DNA of 6,723 nucleotides from Propionibacteriaceae bacterium (lineage in GTDB: Bacteria; Actinomycetota; Actinomycetes; Propionibacteriales; Propionibacteriaceae). This document shows, piece after piece, positions 1 through 5,664 of this stretch. Below the pieces are notes generated by a model, which saw only the letters and a program-made list of their open reading frames with translations, did no database searches and was not told the DNA's origin. Location of the stretch: NCBI GenBank assembly GCA_031260385.1, contig JAIRKB010000194.1, positions 1 through 6,723 on the forward strand, given 5' to 3'. Position numbers and translations under genes: made by a program. Every line of letters begins with the position of its first letter. The stretch's first letter is position 1.

Positions 1-774
1 AACCTGCGCATGGTGACCACCTGGCAGGACACCACCTTGGATTGGTGGGCGCCAATCGCCGCCTTGTGGGTGCTCGATGCGGATCTTAACCTGATCGGGT
101 CCCTGCCGCGCTTGGCGGAGAAAGAGGTCGTCGAGTCGGTCCGTTTCGATGGCACGATCGCCTATGTGGTGACCTTCGAGCAGGTCGATCCCTTGTTTGC
201 GATCGATCTGAAGGATCCGACCAACCCGATCGTCCGTTCCGCCCTAAAGATCCCCGGTTTCTCCCGCTACCTCCATCTATTTGGTGATGGCCTATTGCTG
301 GGGATCGGCGCTCACACCGAACTGGTTGAAGAGGAGTGGGGAACCAGGGTGTCGCAGACCGGCCTGAAACTGTCGCTCTTTGATATCTCGGATCCGTTCA
401 ATGTCACGGAGTCAGCGGTGACGATCATCGACGCTGACTCCACCGAGGTCGAATACAACCACAAGGCAGCGTTCGTTGATGTCGAGCGCGGGATCATCGC
501 TTTCCCGACCACGACTTGGACCTACGATGAGACTACCGGAGCGGCCAGTCTCGGTTGGCATTATCGGGTCTTCACCTGGGACGGCACGAAGTTCACGGCC
601 AAGACCACCATCAACCTGGCGAAGAGCCATCCCAGCGGCGCCCGGTTGACCCAGTCTGACACCTCCGTGCGCGCCATCCGGGTCGGCGAAGACCTCTACG
701 TCATCACCGCCGGTTTCGTCAACGCCTACGGTATGGATAGCTTCAACCAGATCGCCCAGGTGACTCTGAAGTAG
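1..774 (+). CDS. Secreted beta-propeller domain protein, C-terminal part (5' end outside window)
   Basis: The reading frame is open from base 1 to a TAG at 772-774, giving 257 residues. The first ATG, at 10, is probably internal because the frame continues off the left edge and the protein begins in the middle of a domain. The text resembles the Beta_propel family (COG4880, secreted proteins with a C-terminal propeller distantly related to WD-40). Matching signatures are YVVTFEQVDPLFAIDL followed by KIPGFSRYLH, then GDGLLLGIG, then GLKLSLFDISDP, a common order in this family. Members are usually exported and thought to act outside the membrane; their biochemical role is not established. No hairpin with a T-run follows the stop, and a separate promoter for the next gene lies in the 73-nt gap. 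Family assignment is by recall of conserved motifs. Confidence 0.85.
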   Translation, partial: NLRMVTTWQDTTLDWWAPIAALWVLDADLNLIGSLPRLAEKEVVESVRFDGTIAYVVTFEQVDPLFAIDLKDPTNPIVRSALKIPGFSRYLHLFGDGLLLGIGAHTELVEEEWGTRVSQTGLKLSLFDISDPFNVTESAVTIIDADSTEVEYNHKAAFVDVERGIIAFPTTTWTYDETTGAASLGWHYRVFTWDGTKFTAKTTINLAKSHPSGARLTQSDTSVRAIRVGEDLYVITAGFVNAYGMDSFNQIAQVTLK

Positions 775-812
775 TCTCCAGCAAAAGCATTCTGTAAATC
801 GGCACATTATTG

Positions 813-848
813 TTGATTATCGATATGTTCCTTGCTAGGCTGGACTTA
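813..848 (+). promoter_or_regulatory. Promoter of the DUF2975-HTH-DUF4173 operon, probably leaderless
   Basis: TTGATT (813-818) and TAGGCT (836-841) are separated by 17 nt, a good -35/-10 pair for a housekeeping sigma factor. The A of the downstream ATG (848) is the seventh base after the -10 hexamer, so transcription should start at or within a base or two of the start codon. No Shine-Dalgarno sequence precedes that ATG. Leaderless mRNAs are common in actinobacteria. The transcription start is inferred from spacing only. Confidence 0.6.
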
Positions 849-1300
849 TGTCTGAACGCCCCCTGTGGAATGCCCAACGCTCGGCGACCCTGTCGATCGT
901 CGTCACCTGGATCGCCCTCGGGTTGGCAGTGGCCTGTGTGCCACTACTCGTACCAATCCTCAACCTGGTTTACAACCCAGCTTGGGTCGTCCGAGCCGCC
1001 GGGCCACTCTATGCCGGTCTAGTCTTTGGGATCGCCGCCCTTGTCCTACTCTTGCGCGTGCTGATCGATATTCGGCGCGGGGAGGTCTTCACCGTCAAGA
1101 ATGTCTGGCGCTTGCGCGCCCTGTCTTATTGTGGTTACGCGATCATGCTCGCCTGTGTGGTCGGCTTTATCGTCCAACCAGAAGCAGGCTTTGTCCTACT
1201 CGCCCTAATCGCCGGATTCATGGGGCTGCTGATGCGGGTGATCAAGAATGTGATCGATACCGCTCGGCTGCTCAAAGAAGACGCAGACTACACGATCTGA
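848..1300 (+). CDS. DUF2975 family membrane protein
   Basis: A 150-residue integral membrane protein with four hydrophobic segments at about 16-40, 52-75, 91-110 and 114-135. DUF2975 hallmarks are visible: a cytosolic-looking loop reading RRGEVFTVKNVWRLR (76-90) and a C-terminal tail LLKEDADYTI (141-150), equivalent to the ELKEENDLTI-type ending common in the family. DUF2975 genes are typically followed by a small YozG-like HTH gene, exactly as here, and the pair is suspected to form a membrane-linked regulatory unit whose signal is unknown. The start at 848 is chosen because the best promoter places the transcript start there and the N-terminus leads directly into the first membrane helix. 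It ends 9 nt before the HTH gene and is surely co-transcribed with it. Confidence 0.87.
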   Translation: MSERPLWNAQRSATLSIVVTWIALGLAVACVPLLVPILNLVYNPAWVVRAAGPLYAGLVFGIAALVLLLRVLIDIRRGEVFTVKNVWRLRALSYCGYAIMLACVVGFIVQPEAGFVLLALIAGFMGLLMRVIKNVIDTARLLKEDADYTI

Positions 1301-1309
1301 GGAGGAGCG

Positions 1310-1540
1310 ATGCCCATCAACCTGAACCTAGACATCATGATCGCACGGCGCCGCGTGCCCGTCGGAGAGTTGGCGGCCCGGGTGGGGATCACCCCGGCGA
1401 ACCTCAGCATCCTCAAGAACAACAAAGCCAAAGCGATTCGCTTCTCGACCTTAGAAGCGCTCTGCCGCGAACTCAACTGCCAGCCGGGGGACTTGCTGGA
1501 ATACCTACCGGAAGGGGACAACCATGACCAACCCAATTGA
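1310..1540 (+). CDS. YozG-like Cro/CI (XRE) helix-turn-helix regulator
   Basis: A 76-residue DNA-binding protein. It is almost entirely one HTH domain (about residues 5-66), with the HTH core around 18-37 (GELAARVGITPANLSILKNN). It then carries the family-typical KAKAIRFSTLEALCRELNCQPGDLLEY (39-65). This matches the short XRE subfamily (HTH_26/YozG type) that partners DUF2975 membrane proteins. The ATG at 1310 has a strong GAGGAGG-type ribosome site that begins inside the TGA of the upstream gene, so translation is likely coupled. Its last 17 nt overlap the start of the DUF4173 gene in another frame. It probably regulates its own operon, but no operator was identified. Confidence 0.9.
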   Translation: MPINLNLDIMIARRRVPVGELAARVGITPANLSILKNNKAKAIRFSTLEALCRELNCQPGDLLEYLPEGDNHDQPN

Positions 1541-3278
1541 ACCAATCGATCTATCGACGCCCGAGGCGGTCCTGGGTGCCGCCGGGCCCGAAGCCACCCC
1601 GCCCGCCCCGCCCGATCCCGCGATCGCACCCCCGCCCGTACCACCGCTCGCGCCACCGCACTACCGCTGGGCGCCCGCGCCATCCATGCCCTATACCAAC
1701 CCCTACGACCCCTACCGGCCTATGCCGAAGAAGGTCTACCCGGCCGGGAGAGCGGAGGGAGTCCTAGCGCTCGTTGTCATCGTCTTGGGTTACCTGGCCT
1801 GGAACTGGCTCACCCCCCGCTTCGCTGACCAGGGGTCGTTTGCGATGGCTTTTCCATCGGTGGGGGTGACCGCCTTCTTCGTCTTGGCGATGGCCTGCTC
1901 GCTGCTCTATTTCCGCGCCAAGCAGGTTCCGCTGAGCCGAGGCGGGGCCATCGGTGCGGTCCTGCTCCTGCTGGCGGTCCTACCGTACGCGATCTTCGCG
2001 ACCACCCCGATCCACATCCTCTTCGGCCCCGCTCTGGTGATCGCCTATCTCACCTGGCATGCTTATGTTGCGCGGACGGCGGTCGCGCCACGGCTCGGCG
2101 CCCTCACCCTGGTCGATACGGTCCAGCAGGTTTTCGCGGTCCCCTTTAGCCACTTCGGTTCCTGGGCGGCAGGTTTGCGGACCCTCTTCAAGGAGCGCAA
2201 GCAGCCCACCCAACTACTGGTCGCCCTGATCGCCATCGTGGTTGCCCTGCCGGTGATTGCCTTGGTCTTCGCCTTGCTCGTCTCCGCCGACGCCGCCTTC
2301 TCGCAGTGGATTTCAGGGTTGACTGGGGTATTCGAGCGCTTCGATCTTTGGCGGCTCCTCTGGCAGCTTGGCTTGGGAGTGCCGTTGGGCATCTATCTGT
2401 TTGCTTTGATGTACGGGAATGCGCACCCGGCCCAGGCGGCGGCGGTCACCGCCGAGAACTCCGCCCGCTCTCTCAGCTCCGCCCGCAAGCTCTCCACTGT
2501 CGCCCTCGGCGCGCCAACGATCGTACTAATCATCATCTACCTCGCCTTCCTCGCCGTCACCGGAACCAACCTGGTCTCGGCCCTGCTCGGGAACCTACCC
2601 GCCGAGGTCACCTACGCTGCGTACGCCCGCGAAGGCTTCTTCCAACTGACGGTCGTAGCGATGATCAACCTGGCCGTCCTCGCTTTCACCTACCTCTTCT
2701 CGAAGCGCGGTTCATCAACGGAGGGCGGGGCGCCGACCTACTCCAAGCTCCTGCGCTGGCTAGGCGCGATCTTGGCGAGTCTCACCCTGCTATTGGTCGC
2801 GATGGCCGCCTCCAAGATGATTATTTACATTTCCTCGTACAACCTGACTAGTCTGCGCCTGACTACGATGTGGGCGATGGCGGTGATGTTCATCGTCTTC
2901 TTGTTGGTCTTGGTCTGGAATATCCGCCCCTTCAAGGTCGGCACCCCCATCGCCATCGTCCTGATCGTCGCGACCCTCGGTCTGGTCTGGGCCAACCCCG
3001 ATCGGATCATCGCCGATTACAATGTCGATCGCTATCTGGCTGGGAACACCCGGACCGTTGATGTCGCCTACTTAGGTGGTGAACTAGGGGACGGTGCCAT
3101 CCCAGCCCTAATCAAGCTCCGCGACCAGGCCAGCGACCCCGCGATCCGCCAAGCCGCCAAACAAGCCCTCCAGAACTACGCCGCCGACGGCAGCTCCTTC
3201 AACCCCCGAGGCGACACCCCCTGGACCTCCTGGAGCTGGCAAGCTTGGTACTGGTCCGAGTTAGTCGGTCGAGGTTGA
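1524..3278 (+). CDS. DUF4173 (DUF4153-like) polytopic membrane protein
   Basis: A 584-residue membrane protein. Residues 1-75 are a Pro/Ala/Tyr-rich, probably cytosolic, disordered tail. From about 79 to 490 there are roughly eleven hydrophobic segments (near 79-96, 112-130, 142-160, 163-183, 230-253, 277-297, 329-346, 370-392, 410-428, 446-466, 472-490). Residues 491-584 are soluble. DUF4173 landmarks are LLVSADAAF (251-259), YAREGFFQL (367-375), the NPD...YNVDRYL segment (491-505) and DVAYLGGELGDGAIPAL (513-529). The function of the family is unknown. The ATG at 1524 lies inside the end of the HTH gene and follows a GGAAGGGG ribosome site, giving a tight operon. The long Pro-rich head is unusual in composition but is in frame with the rest. 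The promoter of the SRP RNA lies at its 3' end. Confidence 0.85.
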   Translation: MTNPIEPIDLSTPEAVLGAAGPEATPPAPPDPAIAPPPVPPLAPPHYRWAPAPSMPYTNPYDPYRPMPKKVYPAGRAEGVLALVVIVLGYLAWNWLTPRFADQGSFAMAFPSVGVTAFFVLAMACSLLYFRAKQVPLSRGGAIGAVLLLLAVLPYAIFATTPIHILFGPALVIAYLTWHAYVARTAVAPRLGALTLVDTVQQVFAVPFSHFGSWAAGLRTLFKERKQPTQLLVALIAIVVALPVIALVFALLVSADAAFSQWISGLTGVFERFDLWRLLWQLGLGVPLGIYLFALMYGNAHPAQAAAVTAENSARSLSSARKLSTVALGAPTIVLIIIYLAFLAVTGTNLVSALLGNLPAEVTYAAYAREGFFQLTVVAMINLAVLAFTYLFSKRGSSTEGGAPTYSKLLRWLGAILASLTLLLVAMAASKMIIYISSYNLTSLRLTTMWAMAVMFIVFLLVLVWNIRPFKVGTPIAIVLIVATLGLVWANPDRIIADYNVDRYLAGNTRTVDVAYLGGELGDGAIPALIKLRDQASDPAIRQAAKQALQNYAADGSSFNPRGDTPWTSWSWQAWYWSELVGRG

Positions 3279-3281
3279 TGT

Positions 3282-3294
3282 TAGACTAGACCCT
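3282..3294 (+). promoter_or_regulatory. Candidate -10 region for the SRP RNA
   Basis: TAGACT at 3282-3287 fits the TANNNT pattern of actinobacterial -10 boxes and would start transcription around 3294-3295, just where the SRP RNA closing helix begins. A -35 would fall inside the last codons of the DUF4173 gene; nothing close to TTGACA is visible there (TTAGTC at 3261-3266 is the nearest, with a short spacer). Confidence 0.45.
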
Positions 3295-3385
3295 GGTCCC
3301 CCGCGTGGCGGTACCTCCCTGAACCCCTCCAGGGCCGGAAGGCAGCAAAGGTAAGGGAGCTCTTCCGGGTGCGCGGGGGGCTTTA
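3295..3385 (+). ncRNA. ffs: Signal recognition particle 4.5S RNA (small bacterial type)
   Basis: The RNA scaffold that binds Ffh and FtsY to target nascent membrane and exported proteins to the translocon. The closing helix pairs CCCCCGCG (3298-3305) with CGCGGGGG (3372-3379) and can extend by about three further pairs including wobbles. The conserved domain IV apex shows the GGAA tetraloop at 3337-3340, flanked by AGGGCC on the 5' side and GGCAGCAAAGG on the 3' side, the Ffh-binding internal loops. The overall pattern (GCGTGGCGGTACCTCCCTGAA ... GTAAGGGAGCTC) matches the about 95-nt short SRP RNAs of actinobacteria, without an Alu domain. Exact ends are estimated from the helix and the T-rich trailer. 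Confidence 0.93.
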
Positions 3386-3390
3386 CTTTC
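3372..3390 (+). terminator. T-rich trailer after the SRP RNA closing helix, possible intrinsic terminator
   Basis: The GC-rich 3' strand of the SRP closing helix (CGCGGGGGG) is followed by CTTTACTTTC, so the RNA's own helix plus the imperfect T-run may terminate the transcript. The T-tract is interrupted, so efficiency is uncertain. Confidence 0.4.
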
Positions 3391-3508
3391 CCCACACGCT
3401 GGTCACCAACCAGATCACCTTGACCGCCGTCATCGCGAGCGAAGCGTCGCGATCCAGCCTAATCCACGGTCGAGCTACCCCAGTTCGCCTCAACCCCACC
3501 CTCTTCGA

Positions 3509-3521
3509 TATAATTCTCGAC
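3509..3521 (+). promoter_or_regulatory. Consensus -10 box for tRNA-Ser
   Basis: A perfect TATAAT occupies 3509-3514, seven bases before the first base of the mature tRNA (3522). The expected transcription start is therefore 3521-3522, leaving essentially no 5' leader. No TTGACA-like -35 is obvious; TTCGCC (3484-3489, spacer 19) is the nearest weak match. Confidence 0.55.
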
Positions 3522-3609
3522 GGAGGATTCGCCTAGAGGCCTATGGCGCTCGCTTGGAAAGCGAGTTGGGTTCACGCCCTCACGAGTTCGAATCTCGTAT
3601 CCTCCGCCA
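3522..3609 (+). tRNA. serT-GGA-type tRNA-Ser: tRNA-Ser(GGA)
   Basis: Acceptor strands GGAGGAT (3522-3528) and ATCCTCC (3599-3605) pair fully, followed by discriminator G3606 and an encoded CCA (3607-3609). The anticodon stem is CTCGC (3549-3553) with GCGAG (3561-3565). The loop TTGGAAA places the anticodon GGA at 3556-3558, reading UCC/UCU serine codons. The T arm is ACGAG/CTCGT around TTCGAAT. The long variable arm (about 3566-3581), with GGG...CCC pairing, is characteristic of a class II tRNA. It lies 137 nt after the SRP RNA and directly next to the AbiE-carrying segment. The gene symbol is descriptive; no organism-specific name is claimed. Confidence 0.96.
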
Positions 3610-3645
3610 AATGCCAAAGGGGACTGGGCCAGGGGACACTTTCTA

Positions 3646-3684
3646 GTGGTGCAGTATGTGCACTCTTTCACCCGTGGTGCAGTA
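3646..3684 (+). repeat. Short direct repeat, two copies of GTGGTGCAGTA
   Basis: An 11-base sequence occurs at 3646-3656 and again at 3674-3684, with starts 28 nt apart. The first copy overlaps a small inverted repeat (GTGCA 3649-3653 with TGCAC 3659-3663). The position just after the tRNA suggests either a regulatory or recombination-related remnant or chance; no further copies were seen. Confidence 0.4.
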
Positions 3685-3912
3685 GATGATCGCCGTGGCG
3701 ACAGCATGTCGGTAGTAGGCGCTCAGTACATAGTGCTCGTTGAACGACTTGTGACCGGACGATTACGCCTATGGAGACTTCCGTACCAGGATGGCAGCAG
3801 TCGCGGGTGGTTGAAGGAGCAGTTAGGGGATCGGATACTACTAACGGAGGGTCACGAAGGGACATGCCTTGCCCAAGAGGTCCTAATGACCCTCATGGCT
3901 AGGAATGAGTGA
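3646..3912 (+). CDS. Possible small hypothetical protein between tRNA-Ser and the AbiE module
   Basis: An 88-codon frame opens with GTG at 3646. An internal ATG at 3706 would give 68 residues. It ends TGA at 3910-3912, so it overlaps the convergent AbiEii toxin gene by 14 nt. The part after 3706 (QYIVLVERLVTGRLRLWRLP, then WLKEQLGDRILL and LAQEVLMTLMARN) has a protein-like alternation of hydrophobic and charged residues, but I recognise no family. Neither start has a good ribosome site. It may be a real small gene, a remnant of a mobile-element gene, or chance. It is listed because it is the only candidate in the 289-nt space after the tRNA. Confidence 0.22.
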   Translation: MVQYVHSFTRGAVDDRRGDSMSVVGAQYIVLVERLVTGRLRLWRLPYQDGSSRGWLKEQLGDRILLTEGHEGTCLAQEVLMTLMARNE

Positions 3913-4804
3913 TCTCGTTCATCCACGCTCGGGCGATGGTGATGGCCTCATCCAGTGTGTACGTCATGCCAACCGATTCGGCGAGCGCTGGGTATGCAGC
4001 TTCCCAAGGATAATTAGCGACGAACCTCGGCGGCCAATGTCGCGGGATCAAACCGATCGCAACGGCTTCCGCAGCCCTGGCGTCGAACACGTCCAAGCAG
4101 GCGGCCTTCAGGGTGGCTGGTGTGGGGTCAGTTGTGTACAGGTTCTCCTTGATGAGCACCAAGTCGATGATATCACGCACCCTGTCGTTGATAAGGTCAG
4201 GCGGAACATCCGGATCGGAGGCTGCGTGCATCTTCTGTGCCACCTGATAGTCCATCGCGATGCCGATAATCTCATCCGGTGGTAGCACACCAAAGAAGCC
4301 CACTGTTGGGGCAGGGACGGGGGTCGCGAACTCACCGATCTGGCCCTCGGGGAATGACACCTCGACTTGTGCTCGTCGCCATGTGGCACCGCGAACGATC
4401 AGTTTGATGTCGAACCGATATGGCTTAACGACGCGGTTGGCCTTTTTCACGCGCTCTAGCTCTGTGCGTACAAGGCTGAACGGCCCCCAAGGTTCAGCGA
4501 GCACAGCGTCTATGGCACGCTCGAATTCTTCGGCACTTCCACGGAAGAGTACGTCGACATCTTTGGTGGTTCGAGCGTTTAGGCCGAGTCGAAGTTCCAG
4601 GTAGAGGCCTCCCTTGACAAGGAACAGTGGCTGATTGTTCGGGCCAAGCGTGCGCTGCAAGGCAGCGATAATGACCGTCGATGACAGCATCCAGGCGATT
4701 CGCCTCAGCACACCGCCCGTCAGGTCTTGCGCGTCGCGAACCCACTGATCGAGCAGGCGGGCGCTCGGCTGCGGACGTTCTTCGTCGGGCAGGTTATACA
4801 TCAT
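3899..4804 (-). CDS. abiEii: AbiEii-type toxin, nucleotidyltransferase fold (abortive infection TA system)
   Basis: A 301-residue protein of the AbiEii family (PF08843, DUF1814), the toxin half of AbiE systems. These proteins have a DNA polymerase beta-like nucleotidyltransferase fold; studied relatives act on nucleotides or tRNA and stop growth during phage infection. Visible motifs are KGGLYLELRLG (64-74) leading to the metal-binding pair DVD (82-84) after ARTTK, giving the GG...DxD signature. Further on are FDIKL (131-135) and VEVSF (147-151), likely core strands with acidic residues. QKMHA (190-194) supplies a Lys, and RVRDIIDL (208-215) carries the R-x-R-D-x-x-D motif typical of the family. 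All key residues appear present, so the toxin should be active. A GAGGGAG ribosome site lies 8 nt before the ATG, which overlaps the antitoxin stop (ATGA). Confidence 0.9.
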   Translation of the reverse strand: MMYNLPDEERPQPSARLLDQWVRDAQDLTGGVLRRIAWMLSSTVIIAALQRTLGPNNQPLFLVKGGLYLELRLGLNARTTKDVDVLFRGSAEEFERAIDAVLAEPWGPFSLVRTELERVKKANRVVKPYRFDIKLIVRGATWRRAQVEVSFPEGQIGEFATPVPAPTVGFFGVLPPDEIIGIAMDYQVAQKMHAASDPDVPPDLINDRVRDIIDLVLIKENLYTTDPTPATLKAACLDVFDARAAEAVAIGLIPRHWPPRFVANYPWEAAYPALAESVGMTYTLDEAITIARAWMNEITHS

Positions 4805-5361
4805 GAGTAGCGCTCCCTCAAGTCGTGGCGTTGCCTTCTAGCGGTGTCTTTGGTTATCAGTCCCCGTGCTTCGGCCTGATCAATAGCCTGGGTCACAAGG
4901 TCTGGTCTGGGCAGACTGATGATCGATTGGTCGATGGCTGTCTCGACCGTCACGCAGGGAATCTCCTCCCACCAGTCACGCTGTCGTGGCGTCAGGTCTT
5001 CGTAGTGGATGACGAACACTTCGGGCATGTCCTTGCGCCGAATCGGGTTCTTCCGTTTCGGGACTGTCACATGAATAACGTTAGGGTTCACGTCCGACAG
5101 TTCCCGCACTTCCAGCGCAGTCTCATGACTGAGAACGGCCAGTGGGTCTCTCGTCCACAGCACGGCCTCAATGAGTTGGTCGTTGAGACTGACCCTGAAC
5201 TCGGGGAAACGGTAGACGCCCTGAAAGACGTGCCGAAGCTTGCCGCGATTGGCCAATTTCGTCAACTCGATCTTCGGCAGCCCCAGCCTGGCGGCGTCCG
5301 ACGAAGTGACATAGCCATACTGATCAAGAGCCACCTCCCAAAGGTCCTCGCGAATAGTCAT
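4801..5361 (-). CDS. abiEi: AbiEi-type antitoxin / transcriptional autorepressor
   Basis: With the ATG at 5361 the protein has 186 residues, a usual AbiEi length. The N-terminal part (about 1-55, MTIREDLWEVALDQYGYVTS... to FQGVYRF) is the winged-helix DNA-binding domain of AbiEi antitoxins. The rest (about 60-186) carries LSHETALEVRELSDVNP, IHVTVPKRK and the ETAIDQSI segment of the AbiEi C-terminal domain, which is required for toxin neutralisation in studied systems. The frame stays open upstream to an ATG at 5493, and an ATG at 5373 (MVLS-) is another option. The 5361 start is preferred because homologous sequence begins there and the -10 candidate TATGGT puts a transcript start at that A. 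The 38-bp palindrome on the start supports negative autoregulation. Confidence 0.88.
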   Translation of the reverse strand: MTIREDLWEVALDQYGYVTSSDAARLGLPKIELTKLANRGKLRHVFQGVYRFPEFRVSLNDQLIEAVLWTRDPLAVLSHETALEVRELSDVNPNVIHVTVPKRKNPIRRKDMPEVFVIHYEDLTPRQRDWWEEIPCVTVETAIDQSIISLPRPDLVTQAIDQAEARGLITKDTARRQRHDLRERYS

Positions 5362-5398
5362 GCTCAAAACCATACCACTTTTGGTATAGTTTTGAGCA
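5361..5398. promoter_or_regulatory. Candidate AbiEi operator: 38-bp near-perfect palindrome
   Basis: The outer arms TGCTCAAAAC (5361-5370) and GTTTTGAGCA (5389-5398) are perfectly complementary. The inner arms ATACC (5372-5376) and GGTAT (5383-5387) are also perfect, plus an A-T pair at 5377/5382. The only mismatch is 5371/5388. This gives 16 of 17 paired positions around a centre at 5379/5380. It overlaps the antitoxin start codon and the likely -10. AbiEi proteins are known to repress their own operon by binding inverted repeats in the promoter, so this is the expected kind of site. Confidence 0.8.
5369..5374 (-). promoter_or_regulatory. Candidate -10 box of the abiE operon, inside the palindrome
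   Basis: Read on the minus strand, TATGGT occupies 5374 to 5369, followed by seven bases and then the A of the ATG at 5361, which suggests another leaderless start. TATACC (5388 to 5383) is an alternative -10. No good -35 was seen for either, which is compatible with a weak, repressible promoter. Confidence 0.35.
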
Positions 5399-5420
5399 TT
5401 TTCGGATTCATGGGCGACTG

Positions 5421-5448
5421 CTGCCTCGCGGCAGGCCTTCTTGAAGGT
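5421..5448. repeat. Two adjacent short hairpins upstream of the abiE promoter
   Basis: CTGCC-TCGC-GGCAG (5421-5434) is a perfect 5-bp stem with a 4-nt loop. It is followed at once by CCTTC-TT-GAAGG (5436-5447). Neither is followed by a T-run, so they are not convincing terminators. They lie in the 362-nt gap between the divergent antitoxin and lipoprotein genes, which otherwise holds the abiE operator (5361-5398), a 9-base repeat at 5499-5507 and the lipoprotein promoter. I see no gene in that gap. Confidence 0.35.
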
Positions 5449-5664
5449 CTTATGCCACGCTGCCGACCGTACGGGCTGTCGTCCAGCGCCCATGCTAGAG
5501 GGGACTGTACTCTTGCTGTGCCATTAGGGACGGACCTTCCAGCACTCCCATCATGCCCCCTCAACGTCAAGCTCTTCGACCAGGCGGGATGAAACTTCGG
5601 GTGCGGTGTGTCCTTAATGGCGACCAGAGAGAACCGCCCCCCATTGATCTGTTTTCCCGAGAGG

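Noticed and set aside
865..1527. 220-codon plus-strand frame overlapping the DUF2975 and HTH genes
   Set aside because: Arg/Pro-rich composition typical of an off-frame reading of GC-rich coding DNA; the two real genes explain the sequence.
3599..3609. Possible attachment-site duplication of the tRNA-Ser 3' end
   Set aside because: I looked for a second copy of the TCGTATCCTCCGCCA region through to the right edge and found none, so no att repeat is claimed.
3459..3707. 82-codon minus-strand frame with GYEIRTREGVNPTRFPSERHRPLGESS-like text
   Set aside because: It is the antisense translation of tRNA-Ser, a well-known false protein in genome annotations.
5362..5493. 44-residue upstream extension of the antitoxin (ATG at 5493)
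   Set aside because: The extension runs through the palindrome and promoter region, has no recognisable domain, and the 186-residue form already matches usual AbiEi length.
4825..5592. 255-codon plus-strand frame opposite the antitoxin
   Set aside because: It is a shadow of abiEi with no recognisable domain, and abiEi has clear family motifs.
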